64,000 bases of DNA from assembly GCF_000284375.1 (NCBI RefSeq), contig NC_017249.1, positions 9,045,001-9,109,000 on the forward strand. Direction: 5' to 3'. Position 1 is the stretch's first letter. Every line of letters begins with the position of its first letter. The notes below the pieces were generated by a model that was given only the letters and a program-made list of their open reading frames with translations, did no database searches and was not told where the DNA came from. This document shows, piece after piece, positions 61,410 to 64,000 of this stretch. The translations under genes and the position numbers were made by a program. The stretch comes from Bradyrhizobium japonicum USDA 6 (GTDB lineage Bacteria; Pseudomonadota; Alphaproteobacteria; Rhizobiales; Xanthobacteraceae).

Positions 61410-62726
61410 ATGGACATGGACCTCAAGGACTTCATGGAGTTCGTGCAGACCACCGCGCGCAGCGTCGGGGCGGAAATCTCCTCACCCTGGTTCTACCTGC
61501 AATTCGGCCTGATCCTGGCCGCGGCCGGCATCGCCTATGCCGCGGAAGCCGGGGTTCGCAACCGCGTCGACATGACGTCGCTGGCGATGCGCTGGCCGCT
61601 GCCGCTCCGGCACTTCGCCCGGGTGATGGTCTCCAGCGCCTCGACGGCGGTGTTCACCCTGATGGTGATCATCTCCCGCGTGGTGATGTATCACGCGACC
61701 TGGCCGAGCCGCAGCTATCTCCTGATGGTCGCCGCCAAGCTGGGCCTGGCCTGGCTTGCGATCCGGCTCGTGACCTCGGTGCTGCGCAACGCCTTCATCG
61801 TCAAGCTGGTGTCGATCACGGCGTGGTTCGTCGCGGCGCTGTCCATCATCGGACAGCTCGATGCCACGGTCGACCTGCTCGATTCCTTCGCGATCGTGCT
61901 GGGCGGCCTGCGGCTGACGCCGCTGCTGGTGATCAAGGCCGGCGCGCTGCTGCTGATCGCGCTCTGGGCCACCAACATCGCCAGCAATTTCGCCGAGAGC
62001 CGGATCAACTCGACCACCGATCTGACGCCATCGGTGCAGGTGCTGCTGGTCAAGATCATCCGCATCGGGCTGCTGGCCATCGCAATCGTGATCGCGCTCG
62101 GCGCGGTCGGCATCGATCTCTCGGCGCTCGCGGTGTTCTCCGGCGCAGTCGGCGTCGGCATCGGTATCGGCCTCCAGAAGATCGTCGCCAACTTCATCTC
62201 GGGCATCATCCTGCTCGCGGACAAGTCGGTAAAGCCGGGCGACCTCGTCACCATCGGCGACAACACCGGACGCATCAGCGCGATGAAGACGCGCTATATT
62301 TCCGTCGCCGCCGGCGACGGCCGCGAATTCCTGGTGCCGAACGAGGACCTGGTGACGCAGAAGGTCGTCAACTGGACCTATACCGACAAGAACACGCTGG
62401 TGAAGATCGCCTTCGGCACCAACTACGACGCCGACCCGCGGCTGGTTTGCAAGCTCGCCGCGGAGACCGCGGCCGCCCATCCCCGCGCGCAGAAGGGCAA
62501 GCCGCCCAACAGCATCCTGACCGAGTTCGCGGAAGCCGGGATGAAGTTCTCGCTGACCTTCTGGATCGCGGACCCCGACGGCATGGATGGCGTCAAGAGC
62601 GACGTGATGCTGGCGCTGTGGGAGGCCTTCAAGCGCGAGGGTATCCGGGTTCCCTATCCCGTCCGCGAGATTCGCGTCCGGGGCGGCGCCCTGCCGGTGG
62701 AAACCACCGTAGAAGTCCCGAATTAG
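61410..62726 (+). CDS. MscS-family mechanosensitive channel
   Basis: 438 residues from the ATG at 61410 (the ATG at 61416 is also possible). The frame is open for 2 kb upstream, opposite the antiporter gene, but that part is an antisense shadow. Several N-terminal helices lead to the pore helix and gating region (G-A-V-G-V-G-I-G-I-G-L-Q-K-I-V-A-N-F-I-S) near 250, then the beta domain (G-D-L-V-T-I-G-D-N-T-G-R-I) and alpha-beta domain with V-P-N-E-D-L-V-T. It opens under membrane tension and protects against hypo-osmotic shock. Confidence 0.94.
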   Translation: MDMDLKDFMEFVQTTARSVGAEISSPWFYLQFGLILAAAGIAYAAEAGVRNRVDMTSLAMRWPLPLRHFARVMVSSASTAVFTLMVIISRVVMYHATWPSRSYLLMVAAKLGLAWLAIRLVTSVLRNAFIVKLVSITAWFVAALSIIGQLDATVDLLDSFAIVLGGLRLTPLLVIKAGALLLIALWATNIASNFAESRINSTTDLTPSVQVLLVKIIRIGLLAIAIVIALGAVGIDLSALAVFSGAVGVGIGIGLQKIVANFISGIILLADKSVKPGDLVTIGDNTGRISAMKTRYISVAAGDGREFLVPNEDLVTQKVVNWTYTDKNTLVKIAFGTNYDADPRLVCKLAAETAAAHPRAQKGKPPNSILTEFAEAGMKFSLTFWIADPDGMDGVKSDVMLALWEAFKREGIRVPYPVREIRVRGGALPVETTVEVPN

Positions 62727-62833
62727 GCCCTGTTTCGGGCGCAAGAGGCACGCCCGACTTGCATGAGGGCGCGTGATCATTAGATTATGGCCTTGAAATC
62801 AAGCCCTTCCGCCGACATCGAGACCAGCCCCGC

Positions 62834-63652
62834 ATGAGCTACGTCGAAGCCTCCGATACCTCCCTGCGCAAGACCGGACAGATCAAGCTGCACGGGCCGA
62901 GCGCCTTTGCCGGCATGCACAAGGCGGGCGCGCTGGTGGCGAAGTGCCTCGACGAGCTCACCGACATCGTCGGACCCGGCGTGCCGACCGAGCGCATCGA
63001 CCAGTTCGTCCGCGACTTCGCCTTCAGCCACGGCGCCTATCCGGCGACGCTGATGTATCGCGGCTACCGCTACTCGACCTGCACCTCGCTCAACCACGTG
63101 GTCTGCCACGGCATGCCGGGCGACCGTCCGTTGAAGGAAGGCGACATCGTCAACATCGACGTCACCTTCATCGTCGACGGCTGGTACGGCGATTCCAGCC
63201 GGATGTATGCGGTCGGCCCGATCGCGCGCAAGGCCGAGCGGCTGATCGAGGTGACGTATGAGGCGATGATGCGCGGCATCGCCGCGGTCAAGCCGGGCGC
63301 CACCACCGGCGATATCGGCCACGCCATCCAGAGCTTCGTCGAGCCGCAGGGCATGAGCGTGGTGCGCGATTTCTGCGGCCATGGCCTCGGGCGCATGTTC
63401 CACGACGAGCCGAACATCATCCATATCGGCCGGCCCGGCGAAGGCGTTCAGCTCAAGCCCGGCATGTTCTTCACCATCGAGCCCATGATCAATCTCGGCA
63501 AGCCGCACGTGAAGATCCTCTCCGACGGCTGGACCGCGGTGACCCGCGACCGCTCGCTGTCGGCGCAGTTCGAGCACTCCGTCGGCGTGACCGCGACGGG
63601 CGTCGAGATCTTCACGCTGTCGAAGCGGCACGGCGAGAAGCAGATCGGGTGA
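62834..63652 (+). CDS. map: Methionine aminopeptidase, type I
   Basis: 272 residues. It removes the initiator methionine from nascent proteins. The M24 metal ligands are present: two Asp in N-I-D-V-T-F-I-V-D-G-W-Y-G-D-S-S, His in G-H-G-L-G-R-M-F-H-D-E-P, Glu in F-T-I-E-P-M and Glu in Q-F-E-H-S-V-G-V. N-H-V-V-C-H-G is the family substrate motif. Start ATG at 62834 (M-S-Y-V-E-A-S-D). The nearby gene order offers no further clue. Confidence 0.96.
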   Translation: MSYVEASDTSLRKTGQIKLHGPSAFAGMHKAGALVAKCLDELTDIVGPGVPTERIDQFVRDFAFSHGAYPATLMYRGYRYSTCTSLNHVVCHGMPGDRPLKEGDIVNIDVTFIVDGWYGDSSRMYAVGPIARKAERLIEVTYEAMMRGIAAVKPGATTGDIGHAIQSFVEPQGMSVVRDFCGHGLGRMFHDEPNIIHIGRPGEGVQLKPGMFFTIEPMINLGKPHVKILSDGWTAVTRDRSLSAQFEHSVGVTATGVEIFTLSKRHGEKQIG

Positions 63653-63657
63653 TGGCT

Positions 63658-63684
63658 TGGCAGGACCGCGACGCGATCCTGCCA
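63658..63684. terminator. Hairpin between convergent map and SDR genes
   Basis: An 8-bp stem, TGGCAGGA (63658-63665) with TCCTGCCA (63677-63684), 11-base loop. No long T-run follows, so termination is inferred from the position between two stops. Confidence 0.45.
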
Positions 63685-63725
63685 TCCTGTTCGCCGACGA
63701 CGATCCGTCGTCAGAGGCGGGCCTC

Positions 63726-64000
63726 TTACAGCACGTAGCCGCCATCGATGGTGAGACTGGCCCCGGTCATATAGCCGGATTCCGGGCCCGCGAGATATGA
63801 CACCAGCGCGGCGATCTCGCCGGGCTCGCCGACCCGCTTCAACGGAACGATCTCTTTCAGCCGCGACACCATCGTGGCCGTCATGTCGGTCTCGGTCGGG
63901 CCCGGCTGGACGTTGTTGACCGTGATCCGGCGAGGCGCCAGGTCGAGCGCAACGCCGCGGACCATGGAGGCAACGGCCGCCTTGGTCATGGCATAGACGC
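63726..64000 (-). CDS. Short-chain dehydrogenase/reductase, C-terminal part only
   Basis: The frame runs from the stop at 63726-63728 into the right edge of the window, giving ~90 C-terminal residues. The catalytic Y-A-M-T-K lies at the edge (Tyr codon at 63993-63995). Then come V-A-L-D-L-A-P-R-R-I-T-V-N-N-V-Q-P-G-P-T-E-T-D-M (cofactor-binding end of the active-site strand) and the usual C-terminal G-A-S-L-T-I-D-G-G-Y. Substrate unknown. The N-terminal NAD(P) site is outside the window. Confidence 0.9.
   Translation of the reverse strand, partial: VYAMTKAAVASMVRGVALDLAPRRITVNNVQPGPTETDMTATMVSRLKEIVPLKRVGEPGEIAALVSYLAGPESGYMTGASLTIDGGYVL

Overview
The window is GC-rich, densely coding DNA from an alphaproteobacterium, most likely a Bradyrhizobium or close relative. 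The evidence is the neighbourhood pckA / chvI-chvG-hprK-EIIA-HPr, a plant-type glutamate-cysteine ligase, a short alphaproteobacterial HprK, expanded TolB-TPR regulator families, and the palindromic repeats between genes that are common in that group. The taxon is inferred from gene content and style, not from a marker gene. No rRNA, tRNA, CRISPR array or intact transposase was found.

Region 1 (1-19.6 kb) looks like core chromosome. It holds the 3' end of a MarR regulator, gshA, a secreted tandem PAN-domain protein, a small secreted protein, glgP, a HotDog thioesterase and pckA, the last two separated by a strong bidirectional terminator. Then come a secreted TPR-CHAT protein and a HugZ-like protein that has lost a recognisable start codon. 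Next is the chvI-chvG-hprK-EIIA-HPr run, in which envelope/acid sensing is physically linked to the regulatory (non-transporting) PTS. A GT39-type membrane glycosyltransferase and lepA follow.

Region 2 (19.6-49.3 kb) is accessory in character. Intergenic gaps are longer, short dispersed repeats recur (at least four families), gene fragments occur, and base composition is more mixed. It holds an alpha/beta hydrolase, an adenylate cyclase-TolB-TPR protein, small membrane proteins, an orphan ABC binding protein, a ClC exchanger, a complete sugar-type ABC transporter (binding protein, two permeases, ATPase), an NTF2-flavin monooxygenase fusion, a free-standing NTF2-like protein, an AraC regulator divergent from a winged-helix TolB-TPR protein, a FAD/NAD-binding protein, an Fe-S protein with CCG domain, an SRPBCC protein, small secreted proteins, an O-methyltransferase next to a Bug-type binding protein, a DUF1127-headed membrane protein, and two more winged-helix TolB proteins in tandem, the second with most of its TPR region missing. 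The four TolB proteins share one body under two kinds of N-terminal head.

Region 3 (49.4-64 kb) returns to core-like DNA: an MFS transporter, a GNAT acetyltransferase, an acyl-CoA-dehydrogenase-fold flavoprotein, a PAS-GGDEF-EAL protein whose GGDEF motif is degenerate while EAL is intact, mepA, a secreted hypothetical protein, modABC with a short ModC, a K+/H+ antiporter, an MscS channel, methionine aminopeptidase, and the 3' end of a short-chain dehydrogenase that runs off the window. Palindromic repeats sit in several of these gaps.

The best candidates for something undescribed are the secreted TPR-CHAT protein beside the ChvGI cluster, the modular TolB-TPR family with interchangeable cyclase or DNA-binding heads, the 13-bp tandem repeat array between two divergent genes of the accessory region, and the Fe-S protein with a Cys-to-Ser ligand change lying between 17-bp direct repeats.
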